A DNA stretch of 64,000 bases from Streptomyces sp. DvalAA-43 (GTDB lineage: Bacteria > Actinomycetota > Actinomycetes > Streptomycetales > Streptomycetaceae). A model generated the notes under the pieces. It saw nothing but the letters and a program-made list of their open reading frames with translations. It did no database searches and was not told where the DNA came from. The stretch is from contig NZ_FMBW01000031.1 in assembly GCF_900091725.1 (NCBI RefSeq), positions 186,001 to 250,000 on the forward strand, written 5' to 3'. Positions 27,442 to 36,319 of the stretch are shown piece after piece (the stretch's first letter is position 1; every line of letters starts with the position of its first letter). The translations under genes and the position numbers were made by a program.

Positions 27442-28080
27442 TCAGCCCTCACCGGTGGCGGCCAGGCGGCCATTGATCTGCCGCAGGCGCTCCCAGGCGG
27501 CGGGGTCGGTGCCGTCGCCGAGTGTGTAGTGCAGGGCAGGCCGGGCGGCCGGGCCGAGCCGGGCGGGTGCGAAGGCCGTGTCGTCCCCGTCGCGATCGGC
27601 CATGGCGTCGGGGCCGAGGGTGAAGGAGAACGGCACCGGAGGCGGCTCGTGGTGGGCCGGGGCGGTCAGGTCCGCGCGTGCGGTGCGCAGTTGGCCGATC
27701 ATCGTGGCGAGGTTGTGCCTGGCGGCCAGGGATTCGGCCAGCTCGGGCATGGTGTCCACCGGGGCGTGCTGATCGGCGCGGTGGCCGACGGCCAGCGTGA
27801 TGTGCTCTTCGACGCCGAGGTGGGTGCGGGTGGTGCGCACGGTGGCGATCGCCGGGTGGCCGGGGGTGCCGACGGCGACGATCCAGGTGGGCAGGGACTG
27901 CTGCGCGCGGGCGCGGGCCAGATCGGTCAACTGCCGCGGTGACCAGGGAACGCCGACGGGTTCGGAGGTCGCCCACCCGGCGGGCGGGGCTCCGGTGAGG
28001 GTGCGCCAGGCCTGCTCCAGGGCACCGCCCAGGACGAGATGCTCGTCGGCGGGGTGGACCGTACGTTTGCTGTCGGGAAG
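27442..28080 (-). pseudogene. DUF6177 family remnant, 5' part missing
   Basis: The frame ending at 27442 matches the C-terminal half of DUF6177 proteins: TVHPADEHLVLGGALEQAW, GVPWSPRQLTDLARARAQ and HNLATMIGQLRTARADLT. Upstream of about 28080 the similarity stops and the frame becomes Arg/Pro/Thr-rich with no ATG or GTG before the homology begins. The N-terminal half, normally over 200 residues, is gone. I call it a decayed gene. 28081-28289 holds nothing I can identify. Confidence 0.65.
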
Positions 28081-28289
28081 AGGTAAGCAGGGCCGTTGGC
28101 CGGCTGGGTCCCGCAGGATGGTTGCCGATGATCGTGTACCGGCTGGTCCGGCGGGGGTGGACGTGCGCGACGCCGGAGTCGGGGGGGGGCGAGGCGTGCG
28201 CGGGCACGCCGACTCCCGGTCGGCCGCGTCGTGGTCCACCGGGTCGCGGCTGTCACGACCCGGTGCGTCCGCTGCCGCAGAGGCGTCGG

Positions 28290-29291
28290 CTACCTCAGAG
28301 GCGCCCGCCGGGACACCTCCGCGAGCCAGGAGACCAACAGCCGGTTGGTCTCCTCGGGGCGTTCCTGCTGGAGCCAGTGGCCGCAGTCGTCCAGGACGTG
28401 GGAGGAGACCAGGCCGGGAAGCGTGGCCGGGTAGGCGTCGATCGCCTCGGCCATCCAGGTCGTGGAGGCGTCCAGGGCCCCGCCGATGAACAGGGACGGC
28501 TGGGTGAGGGGCGAGCCGCTGAAGCCGGAGAGTTCCTCCCAGTCGCGGTCCATGTTCCGGTAGCGGTTGAGCGCCCCCGTCATGCCGGTGCGCTCGAACT
28601 CCCCGGCGTAGTGGTCGAGATCGGCCTCGCCGAGCCAGGCGGGGAGCCGGCCCTCGGGGAAGCGGTCGCGCATCCTTCCGCCGGGGCCGATGAAGTGCGG
28701 GTCGGGCTCCCCCGGTCCCGGCATGGTGTCGGCGGACAGGGCCGCGTAGAGGCCCGCGAGCCAGCCCCGGACGTCGGGCTCGATCTCGGCCTCCGCCCGG
28801 CCCGGCTCCTGGAAGTACGAGACGTAGAACTCCTCGTCCCCGCCCAGCCGCGTGAACACCTCGCTGGGGCGCGGGCCGCCGGGCGGGGCGTACGGAACGC
28901 TCAGCAGGCCCACCGCGCGGAAGACCTCGGGGTGGAGGAGGGCGGAGGCGGCCGCGATGTTCGCCCCCCAGTCGTGCCCGACGACCACCGCCGACTCCTC
29001 GCCCAGGGCGTGCACCAGGGCGAGGTTGTCCGCCACCAGGGCCCGCATCCGGTACTCCCGCGGCGCGGACGGCTTCGAGGAACGGCCGTAGCCGCGTACG
29101 TCGAGCGCGACCGCCCGGTACCCCGCCGCCGCGAGGGCCGGGAGCTGGTGGCGCCAGGAGTACCAGGACTCGGGGAAGCCGTGGACCAGCAGGACCAGGG
29201 GACCGGTGCCCTGCTCGACCAGGTGCAGCCGCCCGGCGGGGGCGGCCACGGTGCGGTGGTGCGGATCTGCGGAGGGTACGGGCGACTGCAT
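28290..29291 (-). CDS. Epoxide hydrolase-like alpha/beta hydrolase
   Basis: A 333-residue alpha/beta-hydrolase fold enzyme. HGFPESWYSWRHQ (HGxP oxyanion motif), the nucleophile elbow VVVGHDWGAN with Asp as nucleophile, and the C-terminal His in DDCGHWLQQERPEE are all features of the soluble epoxide hydrolase group. Tyr-rich cap segments are present (YVSYFQEPG, LDHYAGEFERTG). ATG 29291 has a clear AAGGAG ribosome site. The XRE-cupin regulator gene is divergent and may control it. The substrate is unknown. Confidence 0.9.
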   Translation of the reverse strand: MQSPVPSADPHHRTVAAPAGRLHLVEQGTGPLVLLVHGFPESWYSWRHQLPALAAAGYRAVALDVRGYGRSSKPSAPREYRMRALVADNLALVHALGEESAVVVGHDWGANIAAASALLHPEVFRAVGLLSVPYAPPGGPRPSEVFTRLGGDEEFYVSYFQEPGRAEAEIEPDVRGWLAGLYAALSADTMPGPGEPDPHFIGPGGRMRDRFPEGRLPAWLGEADLDHYAGEFERTGMTGALNRYRNMDRDWEELSGFSGSPLTQPSLFIGGALDASTTWMAEAIDAYPATLPGLVSSHVLDDCGHWLQQERPEETNRLLVSWLAEVSRRAPLR

Positions 29292-29434
29292 GAATGCTCC
29301 TTGGGCTCCCGGGTCGGCTGCGGTACGCACCGATCATGCGCCGAGGCACCGGGGGACGCGACCGGCGTTGACACTTTGGCAAACTCGCAGGGCAGGGGGT
29401 GGTACGTGGGACCGGAGAAGAGGGGCGGGGCGGC

Positions 29435-30034
29435 ATGGCGGACGACGGGATCGAGGGGGTGCCGGCCGCCATGGGGGCGCGGCTGCGTGCCCGGCGCGAA
29501 GCCCGCGGGCACACCCTCACCGAGGTGAGCCGCGCGAGCGGCATAGCGCTCAGCACGCTGTCGCGGGTCGAGAACGGGCGGCGCAGGCCGAATCTGGAGC
29601 TGCTGCTGCGCCTGGCGAAGGTCTACGGCGCCACCCTGGACGAGCTGGCCGGTACCGTGCCCGCCGAGGTGGAGAAACCGCACCGTCCACCGCGGCGGCG
29701 TCCGGTGGACGAGAAGGCGGTGCTGCCACTGACCCGCTACGTCGGCGGCGTGCATGCCCACAAGCATGTCCTGCCCGCGACCGACGGACCGCCGCCGCGA
29801 CCGCGCCAGACGGCGCACGAGGGGCACGAGTGGCTGTGCGTGCTGTCCGGACGGCTCTGGCTCGCGCTCGGCGCGCACGACCTCGTCCTCACGGCAGGCG
29901 AGGTCGCCGAGTTCGACACCCGTACCCCGCACGGGGTCGCCAACGCCGGGGCGGGCGGACCGGTCGAGTACCTGGTCGTGTTCGGACCGCAGGGCGAGCG
30001 CCTGCGGCACCGCGTCCTGCCGACGGCCGGCTGA
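29435..30034 (+). CDS. XRE-family regulator with cupin domain (copy 1)
   Basis: A 199-residue regulator. An N-terminal helix-turn-helix (about 10-68, GHTLTEVSRASGIALSTLSRVENG) is joined to a C-terminal cupin barrel (about 95-190, HEGHEWLCVLSGRLWLALG and EVAEFDTRTPHGVANAG). The cupin probably binds a small effector. ATG 29435 (MADDGIEG) follows a purine-rich tract; an upstream start at 29399 seems too long. It is divergent from the epoxide hydrolase with a 143-base shared promoter region. A close paralogue is at 59792-60412. Confidence 0.88.
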   Translation: MADDGIEGVPAAMGARLRARREARGHTLTEVSRASGIALSTLSRVENGRRRPNLELLLRLAKVYGATLDELAGTVPAEVEKPHRPPRRRPVDEKAVLPLTRYVGGVHAHKHVLPATDGPPPRPRQTAHEGHEWLCVLSGRLWLALGAHDLVLTAGEVAEFDTRTPHGVANAGAGGPVEYLVVFGPQGERLRHRVLPTAG

Positions 30035-30097
30035 GCCGGGCTCCGCCCACAGGGCCCGTGCGAGGCCGGGCGGGGACGGGCAGGACGCGGTGCCGTG

Positions 30098-30322
30098 CTA
30101 CCGCTTGGCCGCCCCCGCGCGCACCGAGCGGATCACGCCCGCCGCCGCGATCAGGAAGCCGACGCCCATCAGCATGCAGAGCGACCAGGCGATGGACGGG
30201 AGCGGGTGGGTGCCGAGGAAGAGGGGGGCCATGGTGGCCAGGGTGGACAGTGCGCCGACGAAGAAGACGATCGCGCCGATCCGGACCAGCCGGTCGCCCG
30301 CGCCAGGAGGTGTAGTACTCAC
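30098..30322 (-). CDS. Small two-helix membrane protein (74 aa)
   Basis: A 74-residue hypothetical with two membrane helices (VRIGAIVFFVGALSTLATMA and SIAWSLCMLMGVGFLIAAAGV) and a basic C-terminus. The GTG start at 30322 follows AGGAGG-like complement poorly, but the frame has clear membrane-protein character. Homologues with this layout occur in Streptomyces without known role. Confidence 0.75.
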   Translation of the reverse strand: MSTTPPGAGDRLVRIGAIVFFVGALSTLATMAPLFLGTHPLPSIAWSLCMLMGVGFLIAAAGVIRSVRAGAAKR

Positions 30323-30355
30323 CCGGCCAGGGTAGTTCCCGGCGGCGGTGAACCG

Positions 30356-30391
30356 CCCCGTGGTCGACCCCGTGGTCGACCCCGTGGTCAC
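30356..30391. repeat. 12-base tandem repeat x3
   Basis: Three copies of CCCCGTGGTCGA (the last ending AC) lie upstream of the small membrane protein gene and the cold-shock gene. The 252-base gap 30323-30575 also has a direct repeat ACAGGTTGC at 30532 and 30541. Confidence 0.75.
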
Positions 30392-30575
30392 CGGCGCGGA
30401 AAGCAGGCGCCGTTTCCGGACAGAGTCCGGATGACCAGGCTTGACGAGGGGTACTTCCCCTGGGGAGGCTGCTGCCAGCAGGGGAGCACCACCACTGGAT
30501 AGCCTGACCTGCTGAGGCTTTGTTCCGGCATACAGGTTGCACAGGTTGCACACGGGTTGAGATGGGGTGCGTGCT

Positions 30576-30959
30576 TTGCCGACTGGCAAGGTCAAGTGGT
30601 TCAACAGCGAGAAGGGCTTCGGCTTCCTCTCCCGCGACGACGGCGGCGACGTCTTCGTGCACTCCTCCGTGCTTCCCGACGGTGTCGATGCCCTCAAGCC
30701 GGGGCAGCGGGTCGAATTCGGGGTCGTCGCAGGTCAGCGTGGAGACCAGGCACTCTCGGTGGCGGTTTTGGACCCGACCCCCTCCGTGGCGGCCGCGCAG
30801 CGCCGCAAGCCGGACGAGCTCGCGTCCATCGTGCAGGACCTGACCACCCTGCTGGAGAACATCACGCCGATGCTGGAGCGCGGCCGGTACCCGGACAAGG
30901 CGGCCGGGAAGAAGATCGGCGGCCTGCTGCGCGCGGTCGCCGACCAGCTCGACGTCTGA
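30576..30959 (+). CDS. Cold-shock domain protein with C-terminal helical extension
   Basis: A 127-residue protein. The first 67 residues are a cold-shock domain with TGKVKWFNSEKGFGFLS (RNP1) and DVFVHSSV (RNP2), so it binds single-stranded RNA/DNA. The added 55-residue C-terminal region (KPDELASIVQDLTTLLENITPML...) is typical of the long actinobacterial type. Start is ambiguous: TTG 30576 gives MPTGKVKWF and GTG 30567 adds three residues. The long gap upstream may be a structured leader, as is common for cold-shock mRNAs. Confidence 0.93.
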   Translation: MPTGKVKWFNSEKGFGFLSRDDGGDVFVHSSVLPDGVDALKPGQRVEFGVVAGQRGDQALSVAVLDPTPSVAAAQRRKPDELASIVQDLTTLLENITPMLERGRYPDKAAGKKIGGLLRAVADQLDV

Positions 30960-30997
30960 TCCCGGACAGGACCCGGGCGTATCCCGGATCTCGGGGT

Positions 30998-31864
30998 TCA
31001 GGCGAATGACAGTGCGTCGGGGCCGAGGGGCGGTACCAGTCCCTCGGCCGCCGCGCGCGTCAGCAGTCCGCGGATCGCCGCGTAGCCGTCCTCGCCCAGG
31101 TCGGCCGTGAACTCATTGACGTACAGCCCGATGTGCTGGTCCGCCACGGCCGGGTCCATCTCCTGGGCGTGCTCCAGCACGTACGGCCGGGACGTCTCCG
31201 GGTCGTCCCAGGCCGCCCGCACCGAGGCGCGCACCGACTCGGCGAGCAGCTTCAGCGTGTCCGCGCCCAGCGACCGCTTGGCGATGATCGCGCCGAGCGG
31301 GATCGGCAGCCCGGTCGTCTCCTCCCAGTGCCGGCCCATGTCCGCGAGGTTGTGCAGCCCGTAGTTCTGGTACGTGAACCGGGCCTCGTGGATGACGAGA
31401 CCGGCGTCCACCTTCCCGTCGCGCACGGCGGGCATGATCTCGTCGAACGGCATCACGACGATCTCGCCGACTCCGCCCGGCACCGCCTCGGCCGCCCAGA
31501 GGCGGAACAGCAGATAGGCGGTGGAGCGCTCGCTCGGTACGGCGACGGTCCGGCCCGTCAGGTCCGTGCCCGCCTCCTTCGTGAGGACGAGCGGGCCGCA
31601 GCCCCGGCCCAGCGCCCCGCCGCACGGCAGCAGCGCGTACTCGTCGAGCACCCAGGGCAGCACCGCGTACGAGACCTTGAGGACATCGAGCTCGCCGCGC
31701 TCGGCCATGCCGTTGGTGATGTCGATGTCCGCGAAGGTGACGTCGAGGGCGGGCGCGCCGGGGACCCTTCCGTGCGCCCAGGCGTCGAAGACGAAGGTGT
31801 CGTTCGGGCACGGCGAGAAAGCGATCCGCAGCGGATCCGACGGGTCAGGAGTCGTTTCGGTCAT
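30998..31864 (-). CDS. mqnD: 1,4-dihydroxy-6-naphthoate synthase (futalosine pathway)
   Basis: A 288-residue periplasmic-binding-protein-fold enzyme that converts cyclic dehypoxanthinyl futalosine to 1,4-dihydroxy-6-naphthoate in menaquinone synthesis. Family motifs are IAFSPCPNDTFVFDAW, DITNGMAERGELDVLKVSY, and the His in LVIHEARFTYQNYGL. The start overlaps the end of mqnB by 20 bases, so the pair is an operon. In S. coelicolor the same pair is, as I recall, SCO4326/SCO4327. Confidence 0.95.
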   Translation of the reverse strand: MTETTPDPSDPLRIAFSPCPNDTFVFDAWAHGRVPGAPALDVTFADIDITNGMAERGELDVLKVSYAVLPWVLDEYALLPCGGALGRGCGPLVLTKEAGTDLTGRTVAVPSERSTAYLLFRLWAAEAVPGGVGEIVVMPFDEIMPAVRDGKVDAGLVIHEARFTYQNYGLHNLADMGRHWEETTGLPIPLGAIIAKRSLGADTLKLLAESVRASVRAAWDDPETSRPYVLEHAQEMDPAVADQHIGLYVNEFTADLGEDGYAAIRGLLTRAAAEGLVPPLGPDALSFA

Positions 31865-32561
31865 GGTGGGTCCAACCTTCCAGTACGGGTGCGAGCTTCC
31901 CGAACGCCTCGGTGAGCGCGGCCAGCGCGTCGCCGATGCGCCAGGCGTCCCGGTCGCGGGGGCCGACGGCGTTCGAGACGGCCCTGATCTCCAGGGCGGG
32001 CGTGCCGACGCGGTCGGCGGCCTCGGCGACCCCGAAGCCCTCCATCGCCTCGGCGGCGGCCCCCGGGTGCGCGGCGATCAGGGCGGCGGCGCGGTCGGCG
32101 GTGCCGGTCACGGTGGAGACGGTGAGGATCTCGGCGGCGAGCGCGCCGGTGGCGGCGGCCACGTCCCGTACCCGGGCGGGCGGTGGCGTGAACCGGTCGC
32201 GGCCGAAGCCCAGACCGGTGACGGGTACGAACCCGCCGGGGGTCTCGGCGCCCAGATCGGCGGCGACGATGCCGCTCGCGACGACGAGCGAGCCGACCGG
32301 GGCGGCGGGGGCGAATCCGCCGCCGATACCGGCCGAGACGACCAGACCGTACGGGCCGGAGGCGAGGCCGAAGGCCGTCGCGGCGGCCGCCGCGGCCGGT
32401 CCGGCACCGCCCGCGAGGACGTCGAAGGGGCCCGCGCGGTGGAGCTCCGCGCCCGGCACCCGGTGCGCCTGCGTCCCGGGACCGCCTCCGGAACCGTCCC
32501 CGAACGCACGCGTGACCGCGTCCCGTTCCGCGGGGACAGCGGTCACGACGAGCACACGCAC
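31845..32561 (-). CDS. mqnB: Futalosine hydrolase
   Basis: A 238-residue nucleoside phosphorylase-fold enzyme that releases hypoxanthine from futalosine in menaquinone synthesis. It begins MRVLVVTAVPAERDAV; VVSAGIGGGFAP is the substrate loop, and AEAMEGFGVAEAAD plus EIRAVSNAVGPRDRDAW are the purine-binding blocks. It is upstream of and overlaps mqnD. The DUF2771 lipoprotein gene lies 41 bases upstream on the same strand and may be co-transcribed. Confidence 0.94.
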   Translation of the reverse strand: MRVLVVTAVPAERDAVTRAFGDGSGGGPGTQAHRVPGAELHRAGPFDVLAGGAGPAAAAAATAFGLASGPYGLVVSAGIGGGFAPAAPVGSLVVASGIVAADLGAETPGGFVPVTGLGFGRDRFTPPPARVRDVAAATGALAAEILTVSTVTGTADRAAALIAAHPGAAAEAMEGFGVAEAADRVGTPALEIRAVSNAVGPRDRDAWRIGDALAALTEAFGKLAPVLEGWTHHDRNDS

Positions 32562-32602
32562 GGGAAGAGCCTCCGGGGGGGCAGGAGGGGGTCAGACGCG
32601 GG

Positions 32603-33082
32603 TCAGGAGGACTTCTTCAGTTCGAAGTGCCAGACGCCGGTCAGTTCCTTGCCCTTGGTCTCCACGATGCTGATCTGCGTCTTGTCCGCGGTCTCGCCGG
32701 TCTGGCTGGAGAAGAAGGCGCTGCCCGGGATGGACCGGTAGGTCTTCTTGTACGGCTCCTGCTCGGCCTGCTGGCCGTTGATGAACAGGGTCCAGCCGTT
32801 GTCCGCGATCTCGGGGTCGACGCCGAAGCGGACCTTGTCGTCCATCGCGACCTCGACGGACTTCTCCGCCTTCTTGTTGAGGCAGCTCTGGTACTCGGAC
32901 TTCTTGAGGGCCTTGCCGTCGTTGTAGCAGGACGCCTCGGTGCTCACCGAGTTGCCGCCGACCGTTACGGTCGCGAGCGGCGTCGGCTTGTCGCAGGCGG
33001 AGAGGACAAGGAGTCCCGCGGACACGGCACCAAGAGCGACGCCGATTCGACGGCCCTTACCGGAGAAGAACGCAACGGTCAT
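32603..33082 (-). CDS. DUF2771 lipoprotein
   Basis: A 159-residue exported lipoprotein. The signal peptide ends with lipobox VLSAC (Cys near residue 30). The mature part has conserved ASCYNDGKAL and SCLNKKAEKSVEV, and RFGVDPEIADNGWTLFINGQ, as in DUF2771. The paired cysteines probably form a disulfide. It lies between the MFS gene upstream (27-base gap) and mqnB downstream, so it is likely part of one transcript. Confidence 0.88.
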   Translation of the reverse strand: MTVAFFSGKGRRIGVALGAVSAGLLVLSACDKPTPLATVTVGGNSVSTEASCYNDGKALKKSEYQSCLNKKAEKSVEVAMDDKVRFGVDPEIADNGWTLFINGQQAEQEPYKKTYRSIPGSAFFSSQTGETADKTQISIVETKGKELTGVWHFELKKSS

Positions 33083-33109
33083 GGGCCGAAGGCTATCGGT
33101 CGCTCCGGC

Positions 33110-34540
33110 TCACGCCACGCGGGGGTGCGGCGAGCCGCGTCGTGCGGCGCCCAGCAGACCCCGTACGGACGTTGCGGCGCCGACGGCGAGGATGCCCGCG
33201 GCGACCGACATGCCCAGTACGCCGTTGAGGGGGAGGGCGATACCGATGCCGCCGCCGACCACCCAGGCCATCTGGAGCACGGTCTCGGACCGGGCGAACG
33301 CGGAGGTGCGGACCTCTTCCGGTACGTCGCGCTGGATCATCGCGTCCAGCGAGAGCTTCGACAGGGCCTGGGTGAAACCGGCGGTGGCGCTGAGCGCGGC
33401 GACCATCACCGTGCCGAAGAAGAGCGCGGCCAGCACGGCGACCCCCAGTGCCAGGGCCAGCACCGACACCACGATGACTTCGGGGCCCCGGTCCCGCAGC
33501 CAGGAGCCGACCGCCGTACCGAGCGCGTTCCCGGCGCCGGCCGCGACACCGGCGATGCCGAGCGAGATGGCGGCGCTCTGACCGGCGAGCGGGTGCTCGC
33601 GCAGCAGGAACGCCAGGAAGAAGATCAGGAAGCCGGACAGCGCGCGGTGCGTGGCGTTGGCCTGGAGCCCGTTCAGCACGGACGGCCCCACGGACCGCAG
33701 ACCGGGCCGCTTCTCGCCGTTCCGCTCCCGGCGCCCGAACCAGCCGCCCGCCCGGCCCCGCCGGGGGCCCTTCGTCCCGGGGGAGGGGGCCGCCGTGCCG
33801 TGCGGCGGAACCAGCCTGGCCTTCCGCTCGCCCTTCGAGGAGTCCACCTTGTGCGGCAGCGTGAAGGCGAGGACCGTCCCGCCGATGAAGATCGCGCACG
33901 CGCCGTACAGCGGCCAGCCGGTCCCGATGAGCTGTAACCCCGCCCCGATCGGGGCGGCCACACCGGTCGCCAGCAGCCCGGCCAGGGTGACCCGGGAATT
34001 CGCCTTCACCAGGGAGAAGCGGGGCGGCAGCAGCCGCGGCACCACCGCGCTGCGCACGACCCCGTACGCCTTCGAGCAGACCAGGACGCCCAGCGCGGCC
34101 GGATACAGCTCCAGGCCGCCGGTGGCGACCGCGCCCGACATGGTGAGCGCGAGCACCGCGCGGGCGAGCATCGAGCCCGCCATCGCGGCGCGGCGGCCGT
34201 GCGGCAGCCGGTCCAGGAGCGGGCCGATCACGGGGGCGAGGAGGGTGAAGGGCGCCATGGTGACGGCGAGGTAGAGGGCGACGCGGCCGCGGGCCTCGTC
34301 CGTCGGCACGGAGAAGAACACCGTCGAGGCGAGCGCGATCGTGATCATCACGTCACCCGCGCCGTTCACGGCGTGCAGTTCGATCAGTTTGCCGAGCCCG
34401 GACTCCCCGGCGCCATGGGCGTGCGTCGCCTTCCGGATGCCCCTGGCGGTGCCGGTGAACGGCGTCCGAAGGGCATGGCCGACCGCCCGGCCCGTCCTGC
34501 GGAGCGGGCCGGATTCCTCGTGCGACCTGGCGGAAGTCAC
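33110..34540 (-). CDS. MFS transporter
   Basis: A 476-residue carrier with about 12 helices. The N-terminal half has LIELHAVNGAGDVMITIALASTVFF and DRLPHGRRAAMAGSMLARA (cytoplasmic loop 2-3). A large basic cytoplasmic loop (about 232-285, RRGRAGGWFGRRERNGEKR) separates the halves. GTG 34540 (VTSARSHEES) is used; the frame is open far upstream, but that part is Arg/Pro-rich and non-coding. Substrate unknown. It heads the MFS-DUF2771-mqnB-mqnD gene row. Confidence 0.85.
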   Translation of the reverse strand: MTSARSHEESGPLRRTGRAVGHALRTPFTGTARGIRKATHAHGAGESGLGKLIELHAVNGAGDVMITIALASTVFFSVPTDEARGRVALYLAVTMAPFTLLAPVIGPLLDRLPHGRRAAMAGSMLARAVLALTMSGAVATGGLELYPAALGVLVCSKAYGVVRSAVVPRLLPPRFSLVKANSRVTLAGLLATGVAAPIGAGLQLIGTGWPLYGACAIFIGGTVLAFTLPHKVDSSKGERKARLVPPHGTAAPSPGTKGPRRGRAGGWFGRRERNGEKRPGLRSVGPSVLNGLQANATHRALSGFLIFFLAFLLREHPLAGQSAAISLGIAGVAAGAGNALGTAVGSWLRDRGPEVIVVSVLALALGVAVLAALFFGTVMVAALSATAGFTQALSKLSLDAMIQRDVPEEVRTSAFARSETVLQMAWVVGGGIGIALPLNGVLGMSVAAGILAVGAATSVRGLLGAARRGSPHPRVA

Positions 34541-34985
34541 TTCGTCATAGTGCCCCAGTCGGGGTGGTGGCGAACCGGCATCGGCGCGGGGCGCGGTGCA
34601 CTCCGCCCTGTCGGGCCAGCAATTCCGTCCCGGTCGGGCAGGGCGATCCGGCGTGGCGCCGTGGCCGGGAGTGCGCACCCGAGGGTGGTCTTCGCAGGGG
34701 ATTCGCAGCGGACACGACACCGGATAGGGCCTTGTTTGGGACGGGCAGGTGGGCGGGGGGCGGCGGAGAGGGTAGCGTGCGTAGCGCGCCACCGGCGGTT
34801 GTTCTCGGCCGCGCGCCTCTCGGCGATCCCGCAGAATGGATTGCAGAAGGTGTGCCCGAGGCAGGCAGCAACGGGTGTGGACGTCGACGCGGCCCCCAGG
34901 TCCGCTCCGCCCGCGTCCGTCATGGCCGAAACCGATGGATGTGCTGGCGCGCTCGTGAGACTGGCGTAGGAGAGAAGCGAGACCT
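34541..34985. other. 445-base divergent intergenic region
   Basis: It lies between the leftward MFS gene and the rightward DUF3027 gene. The frames are open in places but have no coding pattern or good start. A purine-rich stretch GGAGAGAAGCGAGACCT precedes the DUF3027 start. I see no RNA gene or repeat. Confidence 0.5.
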
Positions 34986-35921
34986 GTGAGTGCTGCGACG
35001 ACGCGAAGCCGTACGGCCCGTACCCCTGTCCCCGACCGTCTGTGCGCCGAGGCGGTAGACCTCGCCCGCGCGGCGGCCGAGGAGGCAGCCGCGCCGGGGG
35101 TCGTCGGTGAGCATGTGGCCGTGGTCTCCGAGGGTGACCGGGTCGTCACGCACTTCTTCGAGTGCGAGGAGCCCGGCTACCGGGGCTGGCGCTGGGCGGT
35201 GACCGTCGCCCGCGCCTCCCGCGCGAAGCACGTCACCCTCGACGAAACGGTGCTGCTGCCCGGTGAGGACGCGCTCCTCGCCCCGGAGTGGGTGCCGTGG
35301 AGCGAGCGGCTGCGCCCCGGTGACATGGGGCCCGGCGACCTGCTGCCCACCGAGGCGGACGACATCCGCCTGGAGCCCGGCTACACCGGCGAGGACGAGC
35401 CGCCGCCGAACTCCGCGGTCTCCGAGGTCTCGCGGGAGATGGCCGACCGCGTCGACGCGGAGGACGCGGAGCTGACGACGCGCCCCGCGACGACGAGCCG
35501 GGGCTCGATCGCGGCGGTCGCGGACGAGCTCGGCATGAGGCGGGCCCGGGTGCTGTCCCGGTACGGGCTGCACGCGGCGGCCGACCGGTGGGACGAGGCG
35601 TTCGGTGCGAAGACACCGATGGCCCAGGCCGCCCCGGCCTCGTGCGTCACCTGTGCCTTCCTGGTGCCGCTGGCGGGTTCGCTCAGGCAGGCGTTCGGGG
35701 TGTGCGCGAACGAGTTCGGTCCGGCGGACGGGCGGGTCGTCTCGCTCGCCTACGGGTGCGGTGGGCACTCGGAGGCGGCGGTGATGCCGAAGCCGCCGAA
35801 GCCGGCGCCGCACGCGCTGGACACGATCCAGGTGGACGAGTATCCGTTGCGGCCGGCCCGGGACTCCGGCTCGGTCCCGGCGGAGCCGGACGCGCCCACG
35901 GAGGACCTCGGCCACTCGTAG
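34986..35921 (+). CDS. DUF3027 family protein
   Basis: A 311-residue actinobacterial protein of unknown function. The N-terminal half has VVSEGDRVVTHFFECEEPGYRGWRWAVTVARA and LAPEWVPWSERLRPGDMGPGD. The C-terminal half has SRYGLHAAADRWDEAFG followed by a Cys cluster (SCVTCAF, GVCANEFGP, GCGGHSEA) that probably binds zinc. GTG 34986 follows a GGAGAG-type ribosome site. The family is near-universal in Streptomyces. Confidence 0.88.
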   Translation: MSAATTRSRTARTPVPDRLCAEAVDLARAAAEEAAAPGVVGEHVAVVSEGDRVVTHFFECEEPGYRGWRWAVTVARASRAKHVTLDETVLLPGEDALLAPEWVPWSERLRPGDMGPGDLLPTEADDIRLEPGYTGEDEPPPNSAVSEVSREMADRVDAEDAELTTRPATTSRGSIAAVADELGMRRARVLSRYGLHAAADRWDEAFGAKTPMAQAAPASCVTCAFLVPLAGSLRQAFGVCANEFGPADGRVVSLAYGCGGHSEAAVMPKPPKPAPHALDTIQVDEYPLRPARDSGSVPAEPDAPTEDLGHS

Positions 35922-36015
35922 GCGGTGGCCTGGGGGCGGTTTCCTGCCGGTGCCGGTGCGGGTGCGGGTGCTCCGGCGGGCCGGGGCCGTGCGCTGCGGG
36001 GTGCTCCGGGGGACC

Positions 36016-36131
36016 GGTTCCGTCCCCGATCGCCGGACGGGCTCGATCGTGCCGCTCGTCCGGCGAACTTTCCGCTTGCCCGGCCACCCCGGCCACCCAC
36101 CCCAGCCCGTCCGGCGATCGAGGACGGAACC
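36016..36131. repeat. 28-base inverted repeat with 60-base loop
   Basis: The arms 36016-36043 and 36104-36131 are complementary with one mismatch. Each contains GATCGCCGGACGGGCT or its complement, a sequence common between genes in Streptomyces. It lies in the 398-base gap 35922-36319, which otherwise holds only GGTGCG-like repeats near 35947-35970 and no gene. It may act as a terminator for the DUF3027 gene or be a mobile palindromic repeat. Confidence 0.8.
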
Positions 36132-36319
36132 CTTGCCGTGGAGGGCGGTGCGGCGATTTCCCGCCCAGGGGCGGAGCCGAGCACGGAGCCAAGGGGCCGA
36201 ACCGGCCGAAGCGCTGTGCGGTGGCGCCCGGCCGGCGCGAGGACCCGGTACCTTCGGGCGCACACTTGGCGGCATGGGCAGTGCCCGACCGGACAGACCG
36301 GAAAGAGCGGAGTCAGAGC

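Noticed and set aside
30431..30502. 23-codon plus-strand ORF (MTRLDEGYFPWGG...) before the cold-shock gene
   Set aside because: No ribosome site and no sign of coding selection; it probably lies in the leader of the cold-shock mRNA.
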